DNA of 64,000 nt from Clostridiaceae bacterium (GCA_902362865.1 CABIYE010000002.1:310001-374000), one strand, 5' to 3'. Shown: positions 46,653 to 55,781, numbered from the stretch's first letter. The notes: a model not told the origin generated them from the letters alone. Numbers and translations are program-made.

Positions 46653-47945
46653 TCAATGTATTATTTGTAAACGATTCTCAATTTCTACATTTATCAACTG
46701 ATTCTCCAGATTTTCTGATGTTTTAAGTCCAATTTTGACATATTCCTTCGTATGCCCCACCTGATAAATGCCATCTTCCCTCTCTGCCCTCTCTTCTATC
46801 AGGACTTCCACTGTCCTTCCTATCAGCTTTTCTTCATAAGCCCGCTCTTTCTGACGTCCAAGCGCAAGCAGTTCACTGCTCCTTGCCGCTTTGATTTCCT
46901 CAGGAACCTGGTTTTTCATCTCCGCCGCCTTCGTCCCCGCACGCTTAGAATATTTAAAAATATGTGTTTCATAGAAATTCACTTTATCTACAAATGCCCT
47001 TGACTGCGCAAATTCTTCTTCTGTTTCTCCCGGAAATCCCACAATCACATCTGTGGTAAGCGCCGGGTCTGAAAAATACATTCTTAACAATTCACATTTT
47101 TCAAAATATTCTTCTGCGGTATACTTCCGGTTCATTCTCTTTAACGTCGCATTGCATCCGCTCTGCAGCGACAGGTGAAAATGCGGACAAATTTTAGGAA
47201 GCCCGGCAATCGTTTTTACAAATTCTTCCGTAATTATCCTTGGTTCCAGAGATCCAAGACGTATTCTCTGAATTCCGGCCACCTCATGTACCGCCAGAAT
47301 CAGCGAAAGAAGGTTATCTCCCCGCTCTATACCATAAGAGCTTAAATGTATTCCTGTCAGAACCACTTCTTTGTAGCCATTCTCCGCCAGCGTCTCCACT
47401 TCACGGACAACCTCTTCTCTCGCCCTGCTTCTGACCCGTCCTCTTGCATACGGAATAATACAATAAGAACAGAACTGGTTGCAGCCATCCTGCACCTTTA
47501 TATAAGCACGGGTATGTTCCGCAGTCTTACTAAGATGCAGACTCTCATATTCCGCAGTATGGCCGATATCCAGTATTTCCCTGCTCACTTGACGGTCTTC
47601 TGCTTTTTTTCTCCAATATTCATCGAGAATCTGTATCAGATCCTGCTTTTTATTATTTCCAATTACAATATCTATACTATCATCTATATTTTCTGCCTTC
47701 GCCTGAACATAACACCCTGCGGCTACTACTACTGCATCCGGATTCATTTTTCTGGCACGGTGAAGTATCTGCCGGGACTTTCTGTCAGCCATATTCGTTA
47801 CCGTGCAGGTATTAACAATATAGACATCTGCTCCTTCCTCAAAAGGCACAATCTCGTACCCGCTTTGTTCCAAAAGTTCCTGCATTGCCTCTGTCTCATA
47901 CGCATTCACTTTACATCCCAGATTATGCAACGCTGCTTTTTTCAT
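46653..47945 (-). CDS. mtaB: tRNA t6A37 methylthiotransferase MtaB
   Basis: About 430 residues, radical SAM methylthiotransferase converting t6A37 to ms2t6A37. The N-terminal UPF0004 domain supplies three Cys (LGCKVNAYE, NTCTVTNMADRKSR, GCYVQ); the radical SAM motif is CNQFCSYCIIPYARG; a TRAM-like C-terminus follows. I chose ATG 47945, preceded by AAAGGAAAAG, instead of the upstream opening at 47990, which would overlap the divergent HPr promoter. TrmO, which also modifies t6A37, is in this window too. Confidence 0.95.
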   Translation of the reverse strand: MKKAALHNLGCKVNAYETEAMQELLEQSGYEIVPFEEGADVYIVNTCTVTNMADRKSRQILHRARKMNPDAVVVAAGCYVQAKAENIDDSIDIVIGNNKKQDLIQILDEYWRKKAEDRQVSREILDIGHTAEYESLHLSKTAEHTRAYIKVQDGCNQFCSYCIIPYARGRVRSRAREEVVREVETLAENGYKEVVLTGIHLSSYGIERGDNLLSLILAVHEVAGIQRIRLGSLEPRIITEEFVKTIAGLPKICPHFHLSLQSGCNATLKRMNRKYTAEEYFEKCELLRMYFSDPALTTDVIVGFPGETEEEFAQSRAFVDKVNFYETHIFKYSKRAGTKAAEMKNQVPEEIKAARSSELLALGRQKERAYEEKLIGRTVEVLIEERAEREDGIYQVGHTKEYVKIGLKTSENLENQLINVEIENRLQIIH

Positions 47946-47975
47946 CTGCTTTTCCTTTCTTTTCCTTTTTATTTC

Positions 47976-48004
47976 TTGACTTTTCAGCACTATCCTTTTA
48001 AGAT
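47976..48004 (+). promoter_or_regulatory. promoter of the HPr-like gene
   Basis: TTGACT (47976-47981), a 17-base spacer and TAAGAT (47999-48004), 38 bases before the start codon. It lies between two divergent genes. Confidence 0.65.
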
Positions 48005-48041
48005 AGACATAGAATATGAATTTAAGGAGGCATTTAGTTTA

Positions 48042-48272
48042 ATGAAAACAGTAGAAATATCTTTAAACTCAATTGATAAAGTAAAATCATTTGTAAATGA
48101 AATCACAAAGTTTAACTATGATTTTGACCTGGTATCCGGCAGATATGTGATAGACGCCAAGTCCATCATGGGCATCTTCAGCCTGGACCTGTCTAAGCCG
48201 ATTACGCTGAATATCCATGCTGAATCTGATGTAGACCAGATTCTTGAGGCATTAAAGCCCTATCTTATTTAA
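48042..48272 (+). CDS. HPr family protein lacking the catalytic histidine (Crh-like)
   Basis: 76 residues with the HPr beta-alpha fold. The region that should read GIHARPA is replaced by LNSIDKVKSF, so there is no His15 equivalent for phosphotransfer from Enzyme I. The regulatory site is kept: AKSIMGIFSLD with Ser41 aligning to Ser46 of HPr. That combination recalls Crh, which acts only in catabolite control through HPr kinase and CcpA. AAGGAGG lies 11 bases before the ATG. It is monocistronic with its own promoter and terminator. Alternatively it is an inactive HPr relative with another role. Confidence 0.85.
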   Translation: MKTVEISLNSIDKVKSFVNEITKFNYDFDLVSGRYVIDAKSIMGIFSLDLSKPITLNIHAESDVDQILEALKPYLI

Positions 48273-48290
48273 AATGCAAGAACACCCACA

Positions 48291-48338
48291 CAGCCTCCAT
48301 ACGGATTGTATATACGCAAACTGTATGGAGGCTGTTTT
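48291..48338 (+). terminator. terminator of the HPr-like gene
   Basis: CAGCCTCCATAC (48291-48302) pairs with GTATGGAGGCTG (48323-48334), followed by TTTT. Confidence 0.85.
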
Positions 48339-48346
48339 GACTGTTG

Positions 48347-49528
48347 CTATTTTACTTCTATAATTTCTACCGTCTCAATTGCCTGACGCACCAACCCATC
48401 AATCTTCTCCGCCAGATTCTCTTCTGATTTCTTAATGATATTGATATTGGGCTTCGTCACCGGATGCTTTGCAACAAATATCGTACAACAATCTTCGAAA
48501 GGCTGTATGGAAGTCTCGTAAGTATTGATTTTCTCCGAAACCTCTACGATTTCCTGCTTATCAAATCCAATCAAAGGCCGGTAAACCGGGAGCGTGCAAA
48601 CTTCATTGGTCGCCGCCAGGCTCTGCATCGTCTGGCTTGCCACCTGCCCGATACTCTCTCCGGTAATCAATCCCAGACAGCCATCTTCCTTTGCAAAATG
48701 TTCTGCAATTTTCATCATATAACGACGCATAATAATTGTTAGTTCATCATGCGGACACTTGTCATAAATATAAAGCTGAATATCAGTAAAATTCACTACA
48801 TGCAGCTTAATCGGCCCCGCATATTTTGCTACCAGTTTTGCAAGATCTACCACCTTCTGTTTTGCTCGCTCACTGGTATACGGCGGAGCATGAAAATAGG
48901 TTGCCTCAATCCCTACTCCACGTTTAGATACCATATATCCTGCAACCGGGCTGTCGATTCCCCCTGACAGAAGAAGCATTGCTTTCCCGTTGGTTCCCAC
49001 CGGCATTCCCCCCGGCCCGGGAATAATTTCCGAATAAATATAGACCTGATTTCTTACTTCTATATGAAGCATCACATCCGGTTTGTGCACATCTACCCGG
49101 ATTTCCGGAAATGCTTCCAGAACTGCCTCGCCCACCAGACAATTAATCTCCATAGAATTCAGCGGATAAGTCTTCCTTGCCCTCCTCGCTTCTACCTTAA
49201 AAGTAATCTTCTTATCCGGATACATCTCATCCATATAAGCAACTACATCGTCCTTAAGCTTTTCAAAACCTTCATCCTCTTTTCTGACTACCGGACAAAT
49301 GCCTACAATTCCGAAAACTCTCTTTAAACTTTCCACCGTTTCATCATAATCATAGTCTCCTTCGCAGTCAACATAGATTCTCGCCTGTGATTTATATACA
49401 GAAAATTCCCCATCCACATCTTTTAAAGCATATCTGATCTGACGCACCAGTGCATCTTCAAAAAGATGTCTGTTCTTGCCTTTAATCCCTATCTCTCCAT
49501 ATTTTATCAAAAATGTTTGAAATGTCAT
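48347..49528 (-). CDS. thiI: tRNA 4-thiouridine synthase ThiI
   Basis: 393 residues: ferredoxin-like and THUMP domains (about 1-165) and the PP-loop pyrophosphatase domain with LLLSGGIDSPVAGYMVSKRG. It adenylates U8 of tRNA and inserts sulfur. There is no C-terminal rhodanese domain, as in Gram-positives, so sulfur must come directly from a desulfurase; a cysteine desulfurase gene sits 33 bases upstream. The C-terminal CCTIFVAKHPVTKP is well conserved in the family. Confidence 0.96.
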   Translation of the reverse strand: MTFQTFLIKYGEIGIKGKNRHLFEDALVRQIRYALKDVDGEFSVYKSQARIYVDCEGDYDYDETVESLKRVFGIVGICPVVRKEDEGFEKLKDDVVAYMDEMYPDKKITFKVEARRARKTYPLNSMEINCLVGEAVLEAFPEIRVDVHKPDVMLHIEVRNQVYIYSEIIPGPGGMPVGTNGKAMLLLSGGIDSPVAGYMVSKRGVGIEATYFHAPPYTSERAKQKVVDLAKLVAKYAGPIKLHVVNFTDIQLYIYDKCPHDELTIIMRRYMMKIAEHFAKEDGCLGLITGESIGQVASQTMQSLAATNEVCTLPVYRPLIGFDKQEIVEVSEKINTYETSIQPFEDCCTIFVAKHPVTKPNINIIKKSEENLAEKIDGLVRQAIETVEIIEVK

Positions 49529-49561
49529 TTTCCTTTTCCTTTCTCATTTATCCGCAGTATT

Positions 49562-50719
49562 CTAGCGTCTGGTATACCTGCGAAGCATCGGAACTAAATT
49601 ATAAAGGGTTTCCAGCGTATAGTCAATCTCTTCTCTCGTCGTAAATTCCGACATACTGAACCGCAGCGTAGCGTCCAGATATTCTTTCTTCGCCCCGATT
49701 CCTTTCAGCACGCCGCTGATTGCCGGATGGTTCGATGCACATGCAGAACCGGACGATACACAGATTCCCTTTTCTTCTAATGCATGCAGAAGTACTTCAC
49801 TCCTGATACCTGCAAATCCCACACTGATAATATGCGGTGCGCTGGTCTCATCATACAATCCGTGAATCGTTGTATTCTCGATCTTTGTAACGCCTTCTAT
49901 AAAATGCTGTTTCAGTTCCCGCATAAAAGCAACCTTTTTATCCAGATCCGTATAAATCTCTCTTGCCGCAACAGAAAGCCCGGCAATACCCGGAACATTT
50001 TCCGTACCGGAACGTATATTTTTCTGCTGTTCACCGCCAAAGATAATCGGTTTAATCTTAACCTGTTCACCAATATACAGTGCTCCGACTCCTTTCGGGC
50101 CGTGAATCTTATGACCGCTGACAGAAAGCATATCTATCTTCATCCTTTTCGGATAAATATGGTATTTACCAAATCCCTGTACTGCGTCTACATGGAACAA
50201 AATATTTTTATTATACGCTTTGACCATACTAGCTGCTTCTTCAATTGGCTGTACGGAGCCAACTTCATTATTCACATACATGACAGAAACCAGTATCGTC
50301 TCGTCACAAAGCGCCTCTTTCAATGCATCCAGCCGGATTCTACCATACTGATCTACCGGCAAAAATGTCACCCGGAACCCTTCCTCTTCTTCCAGATACC
50401 GCATAGTATTCAGAATAGCAGGATGTTCGATGGAAGAAGTAATCAGATGCTTTCCCGCACGGCGGTTCGCCCTTGCCGCACCAACCAGCGCCAGGTTATC
50501 ACTTTCTGTTCCGCCGGAAGTGAAGAAAATCTCTTTTTCCTGCACCTTCAGAATTTTCGCCAACGTCTCTTTGGCTTCTTTTATATATTTTTCTGCCTCC
50601 ACGCCCTTCGTGTGCATGGAAGACGGATTTCCATAGTCTTCGCATAATACTCTGCGCACCATATCGCCCACTTTATCATAGGCTCTGGTAGTCGCAGAAT
50701 TATCCAGATAAACTTCCAT
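49562..50719 (-). CDS. cysteine desulfurase (NifS/IscS family)
   Basis: 385 residues, PLP enzyme releasing sulfur from cysteine as a persulfide. Motifs: NSATTRAYDKV, HVDAVQGFGKYHI, SVSGHKIHGPKGVGALY with the PLP Lys, and the mobile loop SSGSACASNHP with the persulfide Cys. GGAG is 6 bases before the ATG. Placement directly before thiI suggests a dedicated sulfur donor for s4U8, as for NifZ-ThiI in B. subtilis. Confidence 0.95.
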   Translation of the reverse strand: MEVYLDNSATTRAYDKVGDMVRRVLCEDYGNPSSMHTKGVEAEKYIKEAKETLAKILKVQEKEIFFTSGGTESDNLALVGAARANRRAGKHLITSSIEHPAILNTMRYLEEEEGFRVTFLPVDQYGRIRLDALKEALCDETILVSVMYVNNEVGSVQPIEEAASMVKAYNKNILFHVDAVQGFGKYHIYPKRMKIDMLSVSGHKIHGPKGVGALYIGEQVKIKPIIFGGEQQKNIRSGTENVPGIAGLSVAAREIYTDLDKKVAFMRELKQHFIEGVTKIENTTIHGLYDETSAPHIISVGFAGIRSEVLLHALEEKGICVSSGSACASNHPAISGVLKGIGAKKEYLDATLRFSMSEFTTREEIDYTLETLYNLVPMLRRYTRR

Positions 50720-50764
50720 GATTAACTCCTATTTCTATTATTCTTACTATATAATTTATGCTGC

Positions 50765-51502
50765 TTATGATTCCAGGTGATACATCAGTATGGACAATGT
50801 TGTAAGTCCTGCAGTCTCCGTTCTCAAAATCCGCCTGCCAAGGGTAATCACCCTGGCTCCCTTATCTGCCGCCGCCTGCACCTCTGCCTTCTCGAATCCC
50901 CCTTCCGGGCCGATAAAAATTCCCACCGACTGTCCCGGACAAATCCCTTCTATAATTTTCCTCGTGCAATCCATGCCTTCGGCAAGCTCATAGGGAACTA
51001 AGACAACATCCAATTCTTTCGCATATTCTGCTGCTTCTGCATAACGCATTACCCGGGTAACCTGCGGCACGATTCCCCTGCCGGATTGCTTCGCTGCACT
51101 CTTTGCAATTTCGTTCCAACGGCTCACTTTCTTCTCTGCCTTCTTTGCATCAAGCTTTACTACCGTTCTCTTTGTCTCAACCGGGATAACCTCATACACG
51201 CCAAGTTCTACAGCTTTCTGAATAATCAGCTCCATTTTATCACCTTTAGGAAGTCCCTGAAACAAATAGACCCTGGACGAAAGCTCTGTATCCAGCGGCA
51301 GCTCATCCCGGATAGAAACAACAGCTTCGTCTGCCTTAAAATGTTCTACAACACAAAGATACTTTTGATTATTCCCATCACTCACCACCAGTTCTTCCCC
51401 TTCCCGCATACGAAGCACATTCTTCATATGGTTTACATCAGAACCCTTAATATAAATATATGGCGGCTTCACCTGATCCGGCGTTACAAAAAAATGCTGC
51501 AT
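50765..51502 (-). CDS. rsmE: 16S rRNA (uracil-1498-N3)-methyltransferase RsmE
   Basis: 245 residues, SPOUT methyltransferase with an N-terminal PUA-like domain (about 1-70) and the knot motif IGPEGGFEKAEVQAAADKG followed by LGRRILRTETAGL. It methylates U1498 in the decoding region of the small subunit. It follows prmA by 23 bases, an order (prmA-rsmE) very common in Firmicutes. Confidence 0.96.
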   Translation of the reverse strand: MQHFFVTPDQVKPPYIYIKGSDVNHMKNVLRMREGEELVVSDGNNQKYLCVVEHFKADEAVVSIRDELPLDTELSSRVYLFQGLPKGDKMELIIQKAVELGVYEVIPVETKRTVVKLDAKKAEKKVSRWNEIAKSAAKQSGRGIVPQVTRVMRYAEAAEYAKELDVVLVPYELAEGMDCTRKIIEGICPGQSVGIFIGPEGGFEKAEVQAAADKGARVITLGRRILRTETAGLTTLSILMYHLES

Positions 51503-51525
51503 CTTTACTCACCCTTGTCCATTCT

Positions 51526-52476
51526 CTATTTTCTTGCAGTAACAGATACCCATTCACCCTGATGATGAACCTCCAGCACCGTAAGACCTGCTTTCAAAAC
51601 AGCGTCCACTACTGTCTGTTCCTTGTCATCAATAATTCCGCTGGTAATATAGATGCCTCCCGGTTTTAACTGCGCAAGGATTACCGGGGTAAGCGGGACT
51701 AACACATCTGCCAGAATATTTGCCACTACAATATCATATTTTTCATAACCGACTTTATCCTGAACCTCTGTATTATCAATAATATTTCCAATCATAACCT
51801 CATACTGCTCTCCGGAAATACCATTCACTTCCATATTTTCATGGGTGGCATCAATGGCACATGGATCCAAGTCTGTACCCACCGAATATTTCGCTCCGAA
51901 TTTAAGTGCCAGCATCCCCAGGATACCGCTTCCACAGCCCACATCCAGAATCACCGTATCCGGCGTTACATATTTTTTAATCTGTCGGATGCAAAGCTGC
52001 GTTGTCTCATGCATTCCGGTTCCAAACGCCGTTCCCGGGTCTATATGAATAATCATTTTATCCTCATCTTCCGGCTGCACATCCTCCCACGACGGAATAA
52101 TCAGAACATCATCTATGGTAAACTGATGAAAATACTGTTTCCAGTTATTCACCCAATCCACGTCTTCTGTCTGTGATTCCTCAATGCTTGCTTCCCCTAC
52201 ATTCGCGTAAACGGCAATATCTTCAAGTTCTTCTCTCACTGCAGCAAGCACTGCTCCTTTATCTTCATCCTCTTCCAGATAAAAATTAATATATGCCACA
52301 CCGTCATCCACATCAATTTCCGGCATAATATCTACAAACATCTGCTCTTTATCCGATTGGGTAAGCGGTATCTTATCTTCCAGCTCAACGCCCTGGATTC
52401 CCAGTTCCATCAGGCTGCTGCATATAAGATCTTCTGCCTCTGTCGTTGTTTTGATACGAAATTTATTCCACTTCAT
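51526..52476 (-). CDS. prmA: ribosomal protein L11 methyltransferase
   Basis: 316 residues. The N-terminal L11-recognition domain (about 1-110) is followed by a class I methyltransferase with DVGCGSGILGMLALK, DLDPCAIDATHENMEVN and VVANILADVLVPL. It trimethylates ribosomal protein L11. The start is ATG 52476 (MKWNKFRIKT) with GGAAGGAG 7 bases upstream. The frame stays open upstream through a 70-bp repeat block, but that extension is an artefact of the repeats. The gene is the first of prmA-rsmE. Confidence 0.96.
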   Translation of the reverse strand: MKWNKFRIKTTTEAEDLICSSLMELGIQGVELEDKIPLTQSDKEQMFVDIMPEIDVDDGVAYINFYLEEDEDKGAVLAAVREELEDIAVYANVGEASIEESQTEDVDWVNNWKQYFHQFTIDDVLIIPSWEDVQPEDEDKMIIHIDPGTAFGTGMHETTQLCIRQIKKYVTPDTVILDVGCGSGILGMLALKFGAKYSVGTDLDPCAIDATHENMEVNGISGEQYEVMIGNIIDNTEVQDKVGYEKYDIVVANILADVLVPLTPVILAQLKPGGIYITSGIIDDKEQTVVDAVLKAGLTVLEVHHQGEWVSVTARK

Positions 52477-52489
52477 TTTTGCTCTCCTT

Positions 52490-52675
52490 CCGAACGCCAC
52501 CTCGGAAACTTCCTTTCCTCGATGTCCGTTGCACTTCGGACTTCTGCGTATCTTACGCTCCGAACGCCACCTCGGAAACTTCCTTTCCTCGGTGTCCGTT
52601 GCACTTCGGACTTCTGCGTATCTTACGCTCCGAACGCCACCTCGGAAACTTCCTTTCCTCGGTGTCCGTTGCACT
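52490..52675. repeat. 70-bp tandem repeat, about 2.7 copies, upstream of prmA
   Basis: Copies at 52490-52559 and 52560-52629 differ at one base; a third, 46-bp partial copy is at 52630-52675. Each unit holds small inverted repeats, e.g. GCGTA-aga-TACGC and TCCG...CGGA. On the minus strand the block ends exactly where the prmA ribosome site begins. Confidence 0.9.
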
Positions 52676-52680
52676 CACAT

Positions 52681-52737
52681 AAATCCGTGTGAAGATGCTT
52701 CCGCCTGCAAGCAGCCGGCGCATTTTTACACGGATTT
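52681..52737. repeat. inverted repeat beside the 70-bp array
   Basis: AAATCCGTGT (52681-52690) and ACACGGATTT (52728-52737) are exact reverse complements enclosing 37 bases that contain GCCTGCAAGC-type sub-hairpins. It adjoins the tandem array and may be one boundary module of a composite element between mntP and prmA. Confidence 0.7.
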
Positions 52738-52763
52738 GCGTTCGTCGCTATGCGCTCATTATA

Positions 52764-53330
52764 TCATATTAGGCCTAAATGCTCAATTAGGATTTTCACA
52801 CCTAAAAGAATTAAAATCACGCCTCCGGTAATCTCGGCTTTCTTCTTGTATCTGACTCCAAATACATTGCCTATTTTGACTCCGGCGAAAGAAATCAAAA
52901 AGGTAATTACTCCGATAAAACTCACCGCCGGAATAATGTCTACCTGAAGGAAAGCAAAGGTTACACCTACCGCAAGTGCATCAATGCTTGTAGCAACCGC
53001 AAGACCTGTCATGGTACGTACATCCAGAGAATCATCATGTTCCTGGCATTCGTCGCAGCTTCCCATCGCCTCACGAATCATGTTGGCACCGATGATTCCC
53101 AATAAAATAAATGCGATCCAATGATCGACAGATGTAATAATATCCTGAAACTGTACCCCCAGTAAATAACCAATCGTAGGCATACCTGCCTGAAAAACGC
53201 CAAAATACAGTCCGACAATTCCCGCTTTCTTCCAGGTACATTTCTTCATGGCGAGTCCCTTACAGACAGACACTGCAAACGCATCCATGGACAGACCTAC
53301 CGCAATTAAAAAAAGCTCTGCAATTCCCAT
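52764..53330 (-). CDS. mntP: manganese efflux pump MntP
   Basis: 188 residues, six membrane segments in two three-helix halves; the conserved acidic residues are in [12 protein letters not shown] (about 16-27) and [15 protein letters not shown] (about 115-129). Start ATG 53330 has GGAGG 7 bases upstream. It exports Mn2+. A manganese-sensing yybP-ykoY riboswitch stands in its leader, which strongly supports the assignment. Confidence 0.96.
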   Translation of the reverse strand: MGIAELFLIAVGLSMDAFAVSVCKGLAMKKCTWKKAGIVGLYFGVFQAGMPTIGYLLGVQFQDIITSVDHWIAFILLGIIGANMIREAMGSCDECQEHDDSLDVRTMTGLAVATSIDALAVGVTFAFLQVDIIPAVSFIGVITFLISFAGVKIGNVFGVRYKKKAEITGGVILILLGVKILIEHLGLI

Positions 53331-53442
53331 TTTATTTCCTCCATTCATCGTCTCCAAAATCTTTTTGGTTATAGAACAAGGCGCTGCGCATATTATGCAG
53401 ATCATTTTTATGCTATCGAAAGCAAAAACTGTTCTATAGCAT

Positions 53443-53602
53443 AAAAAAAACCTATCCGTGGCATATCATCCACGGATAAGTCTCATTATTTAAAGTAATG
53501 CCAGATGCCCCTGCACCAGTATGTTGACAAAACCACGCATATCTGCGCCAACTACTCCCTTACCTTAGAGCCTATTATAAGGATTTTTCAAAAGCTTGTC
53601 AA
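53443..53602 (-). promoter_or_regulatory. manganese (yybP-ykoY) riboswitch and promoter of mntP
   Basis: Minus strand: TTGACA (53602-53597), a 17-base spacer, TATAAT (53579-53574), then a leader with the conserved AAGGGAGTAGTTGGC near its start and GAGACTT at its 3' side, followed by a terminator with arms CTTATCCGTGG and CCACGGATAGG (about 53480-53451) and eight T residues (53450-53443). Mn2+ binding should prevent termination and switch on the exporter gene. Confidence 0.9.
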
Positions 53603-53611
53603 TAATTTTTA

Positions 53612-54970
53612 TCAATTCGCGCCTTGCTGTGAGTGAATAGCAGCCAGATGATAATAATCCAGCACAAACTGTCTATGCCTCCTGCGCGCCCGCAAACGCT
53701 TTCTGCGCCGTTCCATCTGAATATGGAGATAATAACCATATCCTCCCACAGCACATACTATAAGAAGAATCCCTACGGAAATCTCTTTAACAGGAAGTTC
53801 TGCCTTAGTCTCTCCACTTTCTTTCGGCGCAACTGCCTTGGGTACTGCGACAGGTATCTTTTTAAAATGCACCTGAATTGTTGAATCCTTTTGGATATTC
53901 TCAAGCACATAACCCTCTTCATATTCCTGTACGTCTTTTTTCTCGCCATCCACAAATAGACTAGATAACTGATACCCTTCTTCCGGCATACAATTCAGCG
54001 CAAAGTTTTCACCTCTGGACACCTGCTGCTCTTCTATTACACTGCCATCGCCATCTATTACTGTAATGTGAAAATAATAAGGAATCTCTGTCCGGTATAG
54101 GCGGAGCTTCTTCGCCCCGGCGCTGTCCGTCACATTCACCGCAGCCAGATAAACCCCCGGTTCAATCTCACACAATGCCTCCGGCTCATCTGCGGTGATA
54201 TTCTGAAAATTAAAATCCACTTGTGGGTCTGCGACCATTGTTTTTCTGGAAATAGAGTATACATGCAGATAATCCCCAATTCCCATATTAAGCGTGAGCG
54301 GAAAATTAATAATATAATCCCCATCCACTACCAGATCCTGAAAATTATCTCCTTTTGCCGTAGCAGCATAACTTCCCAAATCCTCTACAACATGAAAATC
54401 AGCATCCAATATCTTGAAACTGTATCCTCCATCTGCATTCGTCTGTATCACATACTGGTTTGTATCCTCTTTATAGTCAATACCCAGTATATTATAATCA
54501 TCACTGACTTTGATTTTCCTTTTATATGCAAGCGTCTGCGGATCCATTACATAAAGGCATCCCCGGTTTTCCGGAATCAAATTCGTATATAACGCCACAT
54601 AAATTTCATTGGTATTCGGATTATAGGCCATTCCATTCCCATGCTCCCAATTCATATCGGATACTCTCTTCGCCAACGAATACCTTTCTACCGGATTTCC
54701 ATTCTCATCCACGTCGTTTCTGTAATATGCCGATACCGTATCCGTATCTACCGCGTTATCTGCCGTATTCTCAATACAGATAATGTAATCCTCCGTCGCA
54801 CAGATTGATTGTACAACTCCTAACGGTGCCTGTATCTCATCCTCATGCACCTGTTCCCATGAAAGCCCGGTAAATGCATCGTCCCCTGCAATTTCCGCGC
54901 GGCATTCTCCGCCGGAAAATGCAAAAAAACAAATCATACCGAGCAATGCCAGAATGATTCTCTCCTTCAT
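53612..54970 (-). CDS. secreted, membrane-anchored protein with propeller-like domain, function unknown
   Basis: 452 residues. A signal peptide (about 1-25) leads to an extracellular domain (about 30-305) with repeated beta segments such as HGNGMAYNPNTNEIYVALY, ILGIDYKEDTNQYVIQT and FQDLVVDGDYIINF, suggestive of an NHL/quinoprotein-like beta-propeller. A short InlB/Big-like module (about 310-380) precedes a single membrane helix (about 397-415) and a very basic cytosolic tail (ERRRKRLRARRRHR). This type I topology looks like a surface sensor or scaffold. I do not recognise the family. It is monocistronic. Confidence 0.75.
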   Translation of the reverse strand: MKERIILALLGMICFFAFSGGECRAEIAGDDAFTGLSWEQVHEDEIQAPLGVVQSICATEDYIICIENTADNAVDTDTVSAYYRNDVDENGNPVERYSLAKRVSDMNWEHGNGMAYNPNTNEIYVALYTNLIPENRGCLYVMDPQTLAYKRKIKVSDDYNILGIDYKEDTNQYVIQTNADGGYSFKILDADFHVVEDLGSYAATAKGDNFQDLVVDGDYIINFPLTLNMGIGDYLHVYSISRKTMVADPQVDFNFQNITADEPEALCEIEPGVYLAAVNVTDSAGAKKLRLYRTEIPYYFHITVIDGDGSVIEEQQVSRGENFALNCMPEEGYQLSSLFVDGEKKDVQEYEEGYVLENIQKDSTIQVHFKKIPVAVPKAVAPKESGETKAELPVKEISVGILLIVCAVGGYGYYLHIQMERRRKRLRARRRHRQFVLDYYHLAAIHSQQGAN

Positions 54971-55100
54971 TATTCAACTGCTCCCCTTTATTTATAATAT
55001 CCCCTTAATTTCAGCACAGGGACAAAATAGAATCCCTGTCCGCTTACTGTACTATCTTACCACAACCTACTGCTGTTTCGCAACTCCTGAAACAGTTCTT

Positions 55101-55781
55101 TTAAGCAATAATTTCTTTCACAATCAGACAATTTTCCCGCACCTGAAATTTTACCTCCATTCCTGCAAATTCCATCCCGTAAATCCGCTCAGAATCCTTC
55201 TGATAAGAAGGTCTGGGATCCTGCCTGAGAATCTGTTTTAATACTTCTCTTTTTCCTTCCGGCACCTTTTCAAGGCATTCTCGCGGAAAATAAAGCTCCA
55301 GCTCATATTCCTTTACCCTCTCTGCAAATCCTCCGTCTGCTTCCGGATGGCTGTCCACGTAAGGCAGATAAGGCTTAATATCATAAACCGGCGTTCCATC
55401 CAGCATATCTGCACCTGAAATGTGTAAAACCGGTCCCTTTTCTGTAAATTCTATTTTTTCTAATTTTACACAGGACAGACCCACCGGATTAGGACGGAAC
55501 GGGGAGCGTGTTGCAAATACTCCCACTCTTTTATTACCTCCCAACCGGGGCGGACGCACCGTGTGGCTCCACTCTTCTCTGACAGCTTCTGAAAATTCCC
55601 ACAGAATCCACAAATGAGAATATTCTTCCAGCCCTCTTACAGCCTCCCTGCTTCGATACTCTTTCTCGAATATAATTCTTCCTGCCGTGTCCGCCAGCCC
55701 GCTCTGTCTCGGTATGCCAAATTTGGCAGGAAAATCTGTATGCACATATGCAATTGTTTTAAAAATACGTCCCTGCATCAT
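55101..55781 (-). CDS. trmO: tRNA (t6A37) N6-methyltransferase TrmO (TsaA/YaeB family)
   Basis: About 226 residues. The TsaA beta-barrel carries FGIPRQSGLAD, YSHLWILWEF, RPPRLGG, GVFATRSPFRPNPVGLS and the closing DMLDGTPVYDIKPYLPYVD, all family hallmarks. The SAM-dependent enzyme methylates N6 of t6A37 in tRNA-Thr. GAGGAG lies immediately before two adjacent Met codons (55781 and 55778); the second has better spacing. It lies just after an AraC-type regulator on the same strand, probably by chance or as a two-gene unit. Confidence 0.93.
   Translation of the reverse strand: MMQGRIFKTIAYVHTDFPAKFGIPRQSGLADTAGRIIFEKEYRSREAVRGLEEYSHLWILWEFSEAVREEWSHTVRPPRLGGNKRVGVFATRSPFRPNPVGLSCVKLEKIEFTEKGPVLHISGADMLDGTPVYDIKPYLPYVDSHPEADGGFAERVKEYELELYFPRECLEKVPEGKREVLKQILRQDPRPSYQKDSERIYGMEFAGMEVKFQVRENCLIVKEIIA

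Noticed and set aside
47346..48041. 308-codon plus-strand frame ending with the HPr-like protein
   Set aside because: The upstream part is antisense to mtaB; promoter, ribosome site and homology place the start at 48042.
52477..52674. N-terminal extension of PrmA through the 70-bp repeats
   Set aside because: The frame is open only because of repeat composition; the 70-bp period shifts frame between units, and a good ribosome site and conserved PrmA start lie at 52476.
52490..52675. CRISPR array
   Set aside because: Period is 70 bp with repeats that are contiguous and no unique spacers; only 2.7 units and no cas genes.
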